Below, piece by piece: positions 23,291-35,420 of a stretch of 64,000 bases of DNA. The translations under genes were made by a program, and so were the position numbers. Under the pieces are notes generated by a model, which had not been told where the DNA came from, made no database searches, and worked only from the letters and a program-made list of their open reading frames with translations. Source of the DNA: Liquidambar formosana (taxonomy: Eukaryota; Streptophyta; Magnoliopsida; Saxifragales; Altingiaceae); NCBI GenBank assembly GCA_039720395.1, contig CM077832.1, forward strand, positions 31,741,316-31,805,315, in the 5' to 3' direction. Within the stretch, counting starts at the first letter, position 1. Every line of letters starts with the position of its first letter.

Positions 23291-24657
23291 TGTTGTCCCA
23301 AGTATATAACACTAGAAGGGGGTGAATAGGGTTTATAGCCAAATTAAAAACTAATTACAAACTTAAAATCAAATTATTGCAAGTAAGAATAAATATAAAA
23401 ATAAGCAATAATAAAGAGATTAAGAGGAAGAGAATGTAAACGACGTTAATGAGGTTTGGCTCCCCGCCTACATTCTTGCCTCAAGAGCTCGCTTGAGGAT
23501 TCACCAATCCACTATACCAATCTCCTTTAGGGGTGGAGATCAAACCTTTACAACACCAAGTGTTCTTCTCCAACACTTGTACAAGAGCACTCCTCAAGTG
23601 CTTACAAATTGGGGTTTCTCTCAACCCTTTGATACAAGATGAATAGAGGTTGTTTTTGTGCTAATAAAGCTCTCTCAAAAGAGTAAATACACAGCAATTG
23701 ATTGCACACTCAACTATTAATTGAATCTTAATGAATGCTCATAAGTGAAATTAGGGCTTGTAATGAATGATATTGTTTGTAACTCAATGAATGATCATAA
23801 ATGAGTTTAAGACTTGTATTTATAGCCCAAGAGGTTAATATGACCATTCTGTAGTAATAAATGCTGGGAAAAGTGATTTAGTGGGCATTTAATGCTCAAA
23901 AGACCGTTTAAAAAACTAGCTATTTTGTGTTAGCCTGAGAGATTTAGACGTCTTAAATTGATTTCAGACATTTGATTCTTTTTAAGACATCTTATTTAGG
24001 CATCTTAAAAAACCAAAAGGCAGTTTTAATTGAGGATCTTTTAGGTCACTGTTTACGAGGATTTCAGACGTCTTAAACTTCTTTCAAATGTCTTAAACCT
24101 ATTTAAGACGTCTTATTCAAGCGTCTTAAAAAACTAGAGAAGATGTATTTTGAAGTATTTATATTTCAGACGTCTTAAGCCATTTTCAGACGTCTTAAAC
24201 ATGATTCAGACGTTTTAAACTCAATTAAGCCGTCTTAAAGTTTTGCAGAAAGAATTTCTTTTAAGACCTTAAGACTTGATACACAAGGGATTATTTTAAT
24301 GAGTCAAAAGATTCTAAACATGATTATTATAGTTCATTTTAAGAGTTAACATGATAATGCATGAACCTAAAGCCCTTAATTCACAAACAAGATTCAAATG
24401 GGATCAATCTTACATTGAGTCCTATATTTCTCACATAAGCCTTCACTTGCTCTTCTTTTTGGTTTGAATTGTTGATTCTTTTTTATGCCCATACATGCTC
24501 CATGCATGTCCAATGCCTTGATGAGATAAGTGTTCCATGATAGCTCTATGGGATTTGATTCTCCTGTCTTGAGCTTGATTTAAACTTGTTAAAACTTAAG
24601 ACACTCTAATGTATTGTTATCATCAGAATAATGGGATTAAAACCATTTATGTCAACA
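23291..24657 (-). repeat. 5' LTR of older copia element
   Basis: 1367 bp with TGTTG...CAACA termini. The region next to the PBS (TGTTGTCCCAAGTA... on the plus strand) is shared with the young LTR. The U3 contains a degenerate array of TTCAGACGTCTTAAA-like words at 23941-24240, and a TATA box (CTATAAATA, minus strand) lies at 23817-23825. There is no matching 3' LTR because the other end is lost. Confidence 0.85.
23941..24240 (-). promoter_or_regulatory. Degenerate AGACGTCT array in older copia LTR
   Basis: About twelve words related to TTCAGACGTCTTAAA or TTTAAGACGTCTTA occur in 300 bp, several retaining the perfect AGACGTCT core. The array is about 115 bp upstream of the TATA box, the same position as the TCAGTCGACTGA array of the young relative. 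Confidence 0.6.
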
Positions 24658-24766
24658 GTTTAGATATATCTTAACCAATTTGGCAATTCCATTTAACACC
24701 ATTAATGTCCATTTAATATCTTAGATATAAAGAGGTATGCCACATCATTAAATTAGATTTTATATA

Positions 24767-25181
24767 GAGTGAGGCTATTGCCACTACATAAAGTACTCAA
24801 AGCCCCCCATTAGTTTACACTTTTTGAGGTTTTATGAAAAATATAAAAAGTTTTTATGAAAATTAATCGCATTGTTCATTAGAAAACATCATTCTGAACA
24901 ACTTTGTAGAAGAAATTTTTTTTCAAAATCTATCATTTAAGCAAAATTTTTGGCCATTTACAATCTCTATTTCATTTTCCATGAAAAATGCCAAAAAAGT
25001 CTACTTAAATGACAGATTTTGGAAAAACTTTCTTCTACAAAGTTGTCTGGAATGACGTTTTCTAGTAGACTATGTGATTAGTTTTCATAATTTTTTTTTT
25101 TTTATATTTTTTATAAAGCCTTAAAAATATAAATTAAATGGGGGGCTTAGAGTATTTTATGTGGTGGCAATAACTTGGCCC
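24767..25181. mobile_element. Foldback MITE, probably Mutator-like (9-bp duplication)
   Basis: A 415-bp element whose two halves are inverted copies of each other over about 190 bp (for example GACAACTTTGTAGAAGAAA in the right arm). It is flanked by the perfect 9-bp repeat TTTTATATA (24758-24766 and 25182-25190). Nine-base duplications fit Mutator-like elements, though the AT-rich target weakens that. No coding capacity. Confidence 0.8.
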
Positions 25182-25190
25182 TTTTATATA

Positions 25191-25882
25191 ATAGTATAGA
25201 TATCTAAACCAAATGATAATGAATAACGTGTTTTGTAATATCTTAGGAGTCAAACCAAGATACCATGAATCATATACTATAGGTATATTAAAAAATTGTG
25301 AACCTATTTTAATTTGAAACTAATTGAAAATCAATTTAAAATGCTAATCGATTTGGTTGTCATTTATTTCGGTTCGATTCACCTCGACCCCCAACCAAAT
25401 TTTTAGGGGTAGAAAAATGGAGCAAAACTAACCCAAGTCCTTAAAAAAACTGATCGAAAAAGGGTAATCTATTCTGGTTTGGTTGGTTTTTCTTACACAC
25501 CTAGTTGAAACGTCAAGCAATTCTATGGTTCTTGCTAGACTAGGCAAGATTGATGTTGCACGAGGAAAAACAAAACCTTGAAGAGGGTTGAGATAGCCTG
25601 GTGAGGTGTTAACGAAGAGATTTGATGAGGATGAAGCCATGCATGAAAATGGTTTCCCTTGGTCTCACCGTGGACAACCCAAGAGAAGGGAGTTGTGTGA
25701 AAAAGAAAAGGGCAAAGGGTATTCTTGACATAAAGCTTAAAATAAAAGGGTAATATTGGAAGTCTATAAAAGAAAGCTTTTAATAAAATGAATTCGAACC
25801 AAATTCTATCACTTTTGGTAAGAATTACAACTCCATTAAATTGACATGAAAAATGAATTATATTCTATTTTGTATTATTCCA
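25191..25882. other. Unassigned intergenic stretch
   Basis: Between the MITE and the LINE target duplication. A short minus-strand reading frame at 25428-25640 is not recognised. Nothing else is supported. Confidence 0.45.
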
Positions 25883-26006
25883 AACAATGGATTATTAACT
25901 TTTTCTCACAAAATGTGAGCTTCTCTCTTGCAGTAGGCTAGTCTCTTTCCCGTGGTAGGGCAAGTGGTCTATCTTCTCAAGTTTACAATTTTGAGGAGTT
26001 TATTGT

Positions 26007-26750
26007 GTGAAGTTGGGAGTACGTCTTACCCCTCTTTCTATAGAGGAGCTGTTGGTAGAGGAATTTGGGGGTTTTTCACTCACAAAAGAAGAGGAAGAAG
26101 ACTTGATTACAGTTGATGATGCATATGGCGGAAGGCTTGAAGATTGTAAGTTTAGCCTTGTAGGAAAAGTGTTTACTGAGAAGTCTGTTAATAAGAAGGC
26201 TTTGCGGAGTACGATCCGATTGATGTGGAATGTTGGGAAAGAAGTCAAAATCGTGGACGTTGGCAACAGTATGATACATGTGAAATTCCAATCAGATTTT
26301 CAAATGAAAAAAGTGATAGAAAGGGGTCCTTGGATGTTTGATAACCATCTGTTACTGTTGAAACGTTGGGAACGGGGTATACATGTGAAAAATGTGGAGT
26401 TTCTCTCTATAACTTTTTGGATACAAGTGTGGGGTTTGCCATTTGATTGCAAAGGAAGGCAGGTGGAGGAAGATATAGGAAGACGAATTGAGGAAGTAAT
26501 AGATGTGGATTTGCGTGAAGAATTTGAAGAACAAGGTCAATTCTGGCGGATACGTGTTGATATTCCGGTCAGCAAGCCACTTGGGAGGGGTGGACGGATA
26601 TTGCTACACAATGGTGAGAAGGTCTGGGTAGAATTTTGCTATGAAAGGCTACCTATTTTTTGTTATTATTGTGGGCAGTTGGGGCATGATAAGAAAAGTT
26701 GCATCAAAAAGTACAATAATGAGAAAGTAGGTCTGCATCTGTCTAATTAG
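26007..26750 (+). CDS. LINE ORF1 protein (DUF4283-like plus CCHC knuckle)
   Basis: An open frame of 247 codons resembles the ORF1 protein of plant L1-type LINEs. It has an N-terminal DUF4283-like region (about residues 40-190, with the typical KVFTEKSVNKKAL..., RGPWMFDNHLLLLKRW and FWIQVWGLPFDC blocks) and a CCHC zinc knuckle CYYCGQLGHDKKSC near residues 223-236. The role is RNA binding and RNP formation for retrotransposition. The frame opens at GTG with no ATG in the expected place, so the true start is probably lost. A lysine-rich, low-complexity C-terminal continuation runs on in broken frames to about 27950. Confidence 0.8.
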   Translation: MKLGVRLTPLSIEELLVEEFGGFSLTKEEEEDLITVDDAYGGRLEDCKFSLVGKVFTEKSVNKKALRSTIRLMWNVGKEVKIVDVGNSMIHVKFQSDFQMKKVIERGPWMFDNHLLLLKRWERGIHVKNVEFLSITFWIQVWGLPFDCKGRQVEEDIGRRIEEVIDVDLREEFEEQGQFWRIRVDIPVSKPLGRGGRILLHNGEKVWVEFCYERLPIFCYYCGQLGHDKKSCIKKYNNEKVGLHLSN

Positions 26751-29700
26751 TATGGTCCCTAGTTAAAAGCCAAGAATGTAAAAGGAAATGTAGGAGCTGA
26801 GAAGAGGAAAACAGATAGCACCCAAAATGCTTTTTCCACAGAAAAGAGTGGAGCTTCTATGCTTGAAGGGGGAAGGACTTGGCGGATGCTGACAAAAGGA
26901 AATGGTACACTGGTGGCTAGAAGCAAATCACCGAACTTTCAAAGAAATCCTATACAAGATCTGAGCTCAAGCTTGACAATGTTAGTGGAGCAATTTACGG
27001 GATCAGATCTGGTCAACAGTATGGTGATTGATACTGAACAGCAAGATTTGCGGGATAAGGAGATTAGGAATGAGGAAAATTGGAAAAAGCAATGGAAAAG
27101 GAAGTAAATGAGATGATTGATGCGGAGATGATAGAGAAGATTAAAACCCAGCCAGAGCAAAAAGATTCTCATAGGGAAATCTGGGCGTGTGGTACAGAAA
27201 GGTACGATTCCTTTAGCTCGAGGAAGGAAAGTTTAGATAGGGAAGGAAATTTGGAGGATGAAGGGGAAACGGTGGAGCAAGCGGCGCTTGTATAGAAGGA
27301 CATCTCAAGAAGTGTGTTGAGTTTCTCCTTGCAACCAACCAAAAAACCCATAGCTCTTCGTGCTACTTTTGAACCCACAATAATAAACCCAACACCATCA
27401 ATACCCGGGCCCAAACTGAACCATACCAACCCATCAGGCTGTTGTAATAGTCTAAACCCACAGTTATCCATACCAACCCATCAGCAATCTTCTCTAAGCT
27501 CCTATCACAATTACCAAACTGAACCCAAGTTGAATAGCAATAACCCAAACCCACAGTTATCTAAACCAACCCATCAGGCTGTTGTAACTATTCAACCTCA
27601 ATCCCCCTACTACCTACTTTAGGACCTAATCAGCCCAACCTAAACAACCCAATTGAGCTAAACCTTGTTGTTGATATAACAAATACTATCTTACCAGTAG
27701 AAATAAACAAGGATAAGCAAGAACTGGAGGCAGGAAAGGTGCAAAAGGTGGGGAGACATGAAAAGACAAGAATCAAAGTGTTGGCAAGGAAGAGTAAGAC
27801 AATGGGCAAGGAGAACATTCTGCGTGGGAGGGTGAGTAGGGCAAAAAGGAGTGGGAAAATAGATATAGTGGAGTTAGGTGGTGAGGAACAAGAAGGGAGG
27901 ACAACAAAGTGCAAGTTAATGGAATGTGTTTTACCTGTTAACTCTGATAAGGTGGTGGTAGCCAGCCTAAAACGGCCCCATGTTGCCCAATGAAAATTAT
28001 CGGCTGGAACTGCCAGGGTATGGGGAATCTCCTAACAGTTTGGGCATTGAAGGAGTTGTGCAAACTCCATTCCCCTAGTTTGGTGTTCCTTATGGAAACT
28101 AAAAATAGAATAGAAAAAATGGAGCAACTCAAAAGGAGTCTAGGTTTCAAATTTTTGGAGGCAGTGGAAGCAGTCGGGGTTGTCAGGTGGAATTTGTTTA
28201 ATGTGGAATAATGTATATGGGATTGAAATTTCTTACAAAGATTCAAATATGTTTGTGGTAGATATCCGGGATGAGGCAGACAAAAAATTGTGGAAGATAG
28301 TGTGCTTTTATGCAAGTCCAAACGATTCAGTCAGAGCGAATTTATGGGTTAACCTGAAAATGAGGTTTGGAATGAGCAAAATGATGATTAGGTGGTGATT
28401 GGAGACCTTAATACATCTTATCTAATACGAAAAAGGAAGGTGGACCAACTAGAGAAGAATGGAGCTTTAGGAATTTCAGAAACTTTATCTCAGATTGTAG
28501 ACTGATGGATTTAGGATATGTGGGGCACCCATTTACATGGAATAATAGGCGTGAAGGGGGGGCTAATGTCAGAGAAAGACTAGATAGAGCACTGGCTTCT
28601 TGTAGCTGGAGGATCCATTTTCCCAATGCGTCCATTTTCCATCTCCTACCTGTGGGATCAGACCATTGTCCAATATTGTTAGATGTGGACTACCGGCATA
28701 GTAGGAAAAAGGGTACATTCAAGTTTGATCCAAGATGGGCAGACAATTCTCAGTGTGAGAACGTAGTCCAAAAGGGATAGAATATAGATTGTTCAAGTTC
28801 AAGATGGTTCAGAGTTAATTACAAAATAAAAGAATGCAGGAAACACTTGTTGAGATGGAGGAGGGGGAACAACTTGAACTTAAGGCAGAGAATCTGTAAC
28901 ATTCAGGAACAATTAAAGGAGGAAAATTCTCGGGTTCCGTTTAATAGTTATCGGATAAAGCAGGTTGAGCGGGAGCTTCATCACACGTGGAGGGAGGAGA
29001 AGACCTATTGGAAGACAAAGTCTAGAACTCAGTGGCTAAAATTGGGGGACAAAAAGACTACATTTTTCCATGCTTCTACAATACAGAGGCGACAACAAAA
29101 CAAATTAGTTGGGTTGGAAGACAAAAATGGGATTTGGCAAGAAAATGAAGAAGCTATTGCAAATATTGTAGTTGATTACTTTTCTGATATTTTTTCTTCT
29201 TAATACCCAACTGGGTTAGAGGAAATTACAGGGAAGGTTAGAAGCCGAGTATCTTCAAGAATGAACTCCTTATTGACCAAAGATTTCTCCTCTGCAGAAA
29301 TTCAAGAAACAGCTTTTCAAATTGGCCCTAATAAAGCCCCCGGTCAGGACGGGATGACAGTGAAATTCTTTCAAACTTATTGGCATATTGTAGGACAAGA
29401 TGTGATTGATGCAATTCAGAGTTGTTTCCACTCAGGTAAGTTGTTAAAAGCTGTTAACTTTACAAATGTAGTTCTCATTCCAAAAGTGCAATACCCGATG
29501 AATATGAGTCAACTGTGTCCCATTAGCTTATGCAATGTTTCCTATAAGATCATTGTGAAAGCACTTGCTAACAGGTTAAGAATGGCTCTTTTGGCGATCA
29601 TTAGTGAGAATCAAAGTGCGTTTGTACCGGGGAGGCATATTGCTGACAGTATATTAGTGGCTCACGAGGTGCTACATTCCTTAAAAGGTATAACCAAGGG

Positions 29701-32700
29701 GAAGAATTACAGCATGACAATAAAATTGGACATGAGCAAAGCATATAAAAGGGTTGAATGGGTGTTTTTGGAAGCAATGATGAGACAAATGGGGTTTGCA
29801 GATAAGTGGATTAGCTATATTATGGCATGTGTGTCATCTGTTTCATATTCTTTTCTTATAAATAGAGAGAAGAAAGGTTTTGTGAAGCCTTCTAGGGGTC
29901 TTCGACAAGGGGATCCGTTATCCTCTACCTATTTTTGATATGTGCAAAAAGTTTGTCAGCAATGTTAAAAGCAGCTGAAGATGAAAGGCAACTGGCTGGA
30001 GTTAAAATCGCATGATCTAGTCTTGCTATTAATCACTTATTGTTTACTGATGACTCTATCATTTTTTGTAAGGCTAATAGTAATGAATGTGAGCAAGTCT
30101 TAGATATCCTTAGAAGATATGAAGCAACTTCCTGGCAACAAGTGAACCTCCAAAAATATCAATGTTCTTTACTAAGAATACTCCACAAAATCTGAGAAGT
30201 AACCTTGTGAGGAAACTTGGGATCTAGAATATTGGGGGGCAGGAAAAGTATTTGGGTTTACCAGGTATCATAGGGCAATCTAAAAAATCTCTATTTGCTT
30301 TAATCAGGGAGAAAGTAGAGAGTAGGGTGGTAGGATGGAAAGAGAAGCTACTCTCTCATGTAGGGAAGGACGTGGTTCTGAAATCGGTAGAGTTAGCTAT
30401 GCTAAATTTTTCAATGTCATGCTTTAAATTGCCAGTGGGTTTATGCAAGGAGATTAATTCATGTTTGGCTAAATTTTGGTGGGGAAATAATGAAAGGAAG
30501 ATAAAGATGCACTGGATGCGATGGCATAAGCTCACAATGCAAAAGGAGATGGAGGTTTAGGATTTCGTGAACTGGAAAGTTTCAATTTGGCCATGTTGGC
30601 AAAGCAAGGCTAGGGATTGATGACTAGGCCATAATCTTGTGAACCCCAGAAATTGGGCCCACAAGGGTTGGAAAGAAAATAGGTTTGAAAAAGAAAAAGG
30701 AAAGGAGTCGCCACCTTATTTTTTAAAGGAAACAAGGAAAACCCTAAAAATAGTTTATTTTAAGAAAACAATTTGAATGACTCCATGTTTAAAAAGGAAA
30801 GGCAAAAATAGTCTTTTGGAAACCAAAGAAATCAGGGATTCGGAGGCTAAGTTATGACATGGGAAGGTTCTAGGCAAAGCCTATAGGCACCCATGTCACC
30901 CTTTCGGTCTCTTAGTTCATTTGGGCTAAATTAAGATCTTTTCATACAAAAATCAGCAAGTATATCATCACAAGAATTGCATGCATACCATATATTTTAT
31001 TCATCCATCCATGCATAATAAACAAATAAAAACAGAAAATAAAGAAAAGAAAAGAGAAAAGAAATAAACCTAGGATGATTGGATCCTAGAACGGACTTGA
31101 GCCTCACGAAGAGCGCCTACATACCATGCAATGAAATACATGGATTAAAGTCCACGTAGTTCGATTAGAATTAGGGTTAAATCCTAATACAAACCTATGG
31201 TTAAAACCCTAGGTTTCCTTATTTGAAAAAGAGTTGAATAACCCAAGTTTGAATTTAGGAAAACTTCCACAAAATGGAAACCTTGATAAAAAACAGAATT
31301 TATTATTGAAGGAAACCTTTGATTAAAACCATTGATTTATATTAAAAATTAACCCTAGGAGGGAGAAGAGAAAGGATAAGGAAGAGAGGTGAATTGGGGC
31401 ACCTTCATACCCGCTTACCTGAGCGCAATTGCTCCAAACATTAGCCATTTCAAGCATTGGCAGCCCTATTTGCCATAGGACAATTACCACACCTATTTGC
31501 ATCCTTACATGTGCTCAAAACCATGCAAAAACACTAACATGCAAATCTGGACAGAATAGTACTAAGGCCTAAAATCATCCACTAAACATGCTAATAGCAA
31601 AAACAGCGAACAATAATAAGTTCTAATACAATCCTAGAACCATACCATGCATAAAAACCCTAGAAATCAACTAACATGCATGCAAAAATATCATATTTAC
31701 TCCATATATAAAACATATACAGCAACTACGACGAAAAAACAATAAAAAGACCTACTTTAACATGCTGTATGAAAACTAACATAAAACAAGGACACTAAAA
31801 CCCTAAACTCACAAATATGCTTAAAAACACACAAAACAAACCTCAATCATGCTAAAATAAAAATAAACAGAACCTAAATCATGCATATTAACTAACTAAA
31901 GTAATAAAACATGATAAGAAACCCTAACACTAACATGTAATAACACTATCCTAGCACAAGGACAACAGGAGCACAAGAATCACACCTATGCATTAAGACC
32001 TACGAACTAACTCTAAAGCATGCAAAACCCATCATGAATACATTATTATCACATGTATTAACTAATAGAAACCTCAATCCATGGTAGAAATCATAAGCAT
32101 TGCATGCAATAGAGCTATTTTACATGATACCCTAGTTTAAACTTGAATAGAGAAGGAGAATACCTTTGGGAAGCCTTCCTTGCTGCTGTATGGACTTTCT
32201 CTTGCTCTTGTAGATGACTTGAATCAATGTTCTCCAAGGCTACAGCAGGTCCTCTAGCTCTCCTCCAAGTCTCTCTCTCTTATTCTCTCTCAAACACTCA
32301 CATATTAATGCATAAAAATGGCTCCCCTTGTGCTGAAGCATATGGGAGTATTTATAGAGTTCAATTAGGATTAACCAATGGCTAGGATTAAAACCCTAAT
32401 AATTAATCCAAGGGCTATTAGAGACCCCCTTGGGGCTTAAGTAACTCAGAAGTTACCAAAAATTAGAAGGAAACTCGTCCAAAAGAGTCATTGTTCATCA
32501 AAATAGGAAGAAATCCGCTTCAGCAAGGAATCATAGGGAAAATAGGAAAGTGGTCTCAGGTGACCTCCCAAGGCTGGGTGGCTAGCCTCCCGGGGCTGGG
32601 CGGCTAGCCTCCTGGGCTTGGGTGGTCACCCGAGCCCACTTCAGTTTTTTGACTTTTTTGGACTTTGTTGCCTTCTAGGAGTGTTTCAGGGTCAAATTAA

Positions 32701-32939
32701 CTCCGATTTTGATGAAACGAAAGCCAAAACGACCGTGTTTCGATGAGGAATACATTTTTGAACATTTTAGGGTGAAAACCACTAACCATGGGGGCATGGT
32801 TAGGTTTGAAAAAGGCGGTTAACCGCTATGCTCTACCTTCGCTAAGTACAAGTATGCACATAGGATCAAACCAAATGCTTTCCATATCAAAATTAACCTT
32901 TCTAAAACACTTTTAGGGATGAAATCACTACACCAAAAA

Positions 32940-33310
32940 TGGTTTTTGACAACACTACATTAACAACGTTTCATATTAAATGTTGTTGTAGGGGGTTTTT
33001 AACAACGTTTTTGCCAAAAACGTTGTTAAAAAGTGTTACTATAGAGATATTAACAACGTTGGTTATATAGATGTTGTAAATACACTCTTTAACAACGTTT
33101 TTGTGAACGTTGTTGATGTGTAGTGCTTCCACAACGTTTGTGTAAACGTTGTTGATTATGACAACGTTTTGATAAATGTTGTTATTGAATGGAGCCTATC
33201 ACAACGTTTATGTATATGTTGTTAAAGGGGACCTTGATTTAACAACGTTTTTGTAAATGTTGTTATTAAAAGAAGCCTATTACAACGTTTATGTATATGT
33301 TGTTATTGAG
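32940..33310. repeat. CACTA left subterminal repeats
   Basis: At least ten copies of AACAACGTTT or AACGTTGTTAA in alternating orientation within 370 bp, often as inverted pairs. They match the words at the right end. Confidence 0.85.
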
Positions 33311-33493
33311 GGGACCTTTTCACTAAAGGGGGGGAACTCATTTTAGCTTTCCCGCGCGCTGGGCTTTCCATGTTGTTTTTTTTTTTTTTTTTTTTTTTTG
33401 GGGACTGGTATAGTCACTTTTAGACATTTGGAAACCCTTTTTCCTATTCTCTATTTCCCTCAAACCATTGCCGCTGCCATCAGTACCGGTATC

Positions 33494-33589
33494 GTCACCG
33501 TTGCCATTGCCGGCGTCGTCACCGTTGCCATCGCCGTCATCGTCACCGTTGCCATCGCCGTCATCGTCACCGTTGCCATCGCCGGACTC
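33494..33589 (+). repeat. Four-copy 24-bp minisatellite inside CACTA
   Basis: Four consecutive 24-bp units beginning GTCACCGTTGCCAT; units 2 and 3 are identical. The period is a multiple of three, so it reads as VTVAIAVI-like peptide repeats. It may come from a captured host gene fragment; this is unproven. Confidence 0.8.
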
Positions 33590-33843
33590 GTTGCCCTAGC
33601 CTCGCGGTCCATCCTCTGGTGTTCCTCTCGCTGCCATAAGGTGTGCACTTTCTCTCTCTAATCTTCTCGTCGATTTCATTTTCTCGGGGATGATCCCTCT
33701 TTTATTTTCTGTTCTATTACTTCAGATCGATCAGCTCCTTCTTTCCCCTCATCTGCAAACATTTCCTCTGGTATGTTTCACCCTGATTTATCACTCTCTG
33801 TCTCGTCTCTCTCTCTTCTCCTTCCGATTGGTTCAGTTATGGC

Positions 33844-35420
33844 CATGGTTCAAAGTCTCGGTCTCGGTCCCCGTCTCGTTTCGGTTTTGTTCATCTCGGT
33901 CTCGCCCAACCCGTCGCGTTTCGGACGAGATGCAACTTTACGCATGAAAAAAAGTTCGAAAAAATTCAAAAAAATTATAGAAAATTTGTAAAAAATATAA
34001 TGATTACATTGGAACCATCAAATAAGCAAAATCATGAGCTTAATGCACATCATATAGTGAAAAATATAAAAATAGGCGATAGCGCACTAATATATCATGA
34101 AAGAACACTATATTTATGTTGTAGATATCTAATATACACCCAAAGAAGTAGAATAAATATCATCTATCATGAAAGAATACTATATTTATAAGTTCATGAT
34201 AATTAAAAAAGTGTGTAACAATTTTTCAAATTTAAAAATATGGATTTTCGTAGATTTTTTTTTTTAAAATCTGTATTTTATAAAAAAAGATTTAACATTT
34301 ATAAAAAGAAAAAAATTCAAATCTATAAGTTCCAAATTATTTAAGGATATTTATAAGTTGATGATGCGTTAAAAAATGTGTAACAATTTTCTAAATTTAA
34401 AAAAAAAAAAATTTCGTAATTTTTTTTTATCATTTATAGAAAATATTTAGCATTTATTAAAAAAAATTCAAATTTATAAATTCATGATAAAAAAAATAAA
34501 TAAAATAAGAGATTATAGGTCTATACTCCTATGTCCATATCAAATTATCAATAACATTTTAAAAAATGAAAAAAAAAAAAAAAAAAAAAAAACAACCAAT
34601 AGTCTCAAGTCTTAAAAAAAAAAAAAAGAAAGATCAGTTAAAAAAAGAAATTAAAAAAAAAGCCTAAAACCAAAAACAAAAACAAATAATAAAAAATATA
34701 TATATATTTCTTACCTTTTAAAAGTCGGTGGCCCTAAACCCGACTTGTCGTCGACCCACCCACGAGAGAAAAGAGGAGAGAAAAGAGAAGAGAGGTAGAC
34801 TGAGAGGCAGAGAGGGAGAGTGCGATGGAGGGAAGGAGGGAGGTTCCCTTGTTCGAGAGCCTTGACCGCCGACACAGTCAACCTCAACTCCCGCCGCCGA
34901 CCTCAGTCGCCGTTGCCGGAAACGTCGACCTTAGCTGCTGTTGCTACCGCCGCTGCTACAACCCACCTGAGACGAAGACGATGCCGGCAACACCACCTGA
35001 TCTGGATTCCTCCAATGGAGACAATGACACTCAGCTGAGAATGGAGAACCAATCGAAGGTAAAATAAAGGCAAGAGAGAGAAATATAGGAAGCCTCAGAG
35101 CTGGGTATCCACTGTCGACGAGAAATCGAGGTAGGCCGTATGTTTCGTAGGATTTTTTTGTCAAATTCAGGCATCTTTCTGCAACATCACTTGGGCAAAA
35201 GCATGTCTCGATCGTTCCAGACGATATCCTATCCGATTCGCACCGAGATGTCGATTTCTCGTCGATATCGTCTCGTCTCGTACGAGATCACAGCATTCTC
35301 GGCCGAGAATGGTAATCCCCTTTATATTCTTGTACCGGAGGGAAATCTCGGATCGGTTGAGGGCGAGACCGTTTTGTCTCGGCGAGATCTCGTCCGAGAT
35401 TGCCGAGACTTTGAACCATG
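33844..35420. mobile_element. hAT-like element nested in CACTA (8-bp duplication)
   Basis: The inverted ends are CATGGTTCAAAGTCTCGG on both sides, followed by CTCGG-rich subterminal sequence. The perfect 8-bp duplication GTTATGGC lies at 33836-33843 and 35421-35428. The 1.58-kb interior has AT-rich sequence, A-tracts and a GC-rich segment (34740-35065) with a short open frame of unknown origin that could be captured host sequence. No transposase is seen. Confidence 0.8.

Larger units (their letters stand above)
10710..24657 (-). mobile_element. Older Ty1/copia element, 3' truncated, split by a younger relative
   Basis: Read on the minus strand, it has a 5' LTR (23291-24657), a primer-binding site (23277-23288), decayed gag (22402-23260, continuing at 12677-11805) and pol from the protease region to mid-integrase (11785-10710). 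There homology stops, so reverse transcriptase, RNase H and the 3' LTR are missing. The younger copia element (12678-22401) sits inside its gag. The two are clearly related across gag, pol and LTR ends. Frameshifts and stops throughout show that this copy is dead. Confidence 0.85.

Noticed and set aside
34820..35067. Captured host gene in the nested hAT-like element
   Set aside because: The GC-rich frame is open for 80 codons but has no recognisable domain. Without a similarity search it is noted only as possible captured sequence.
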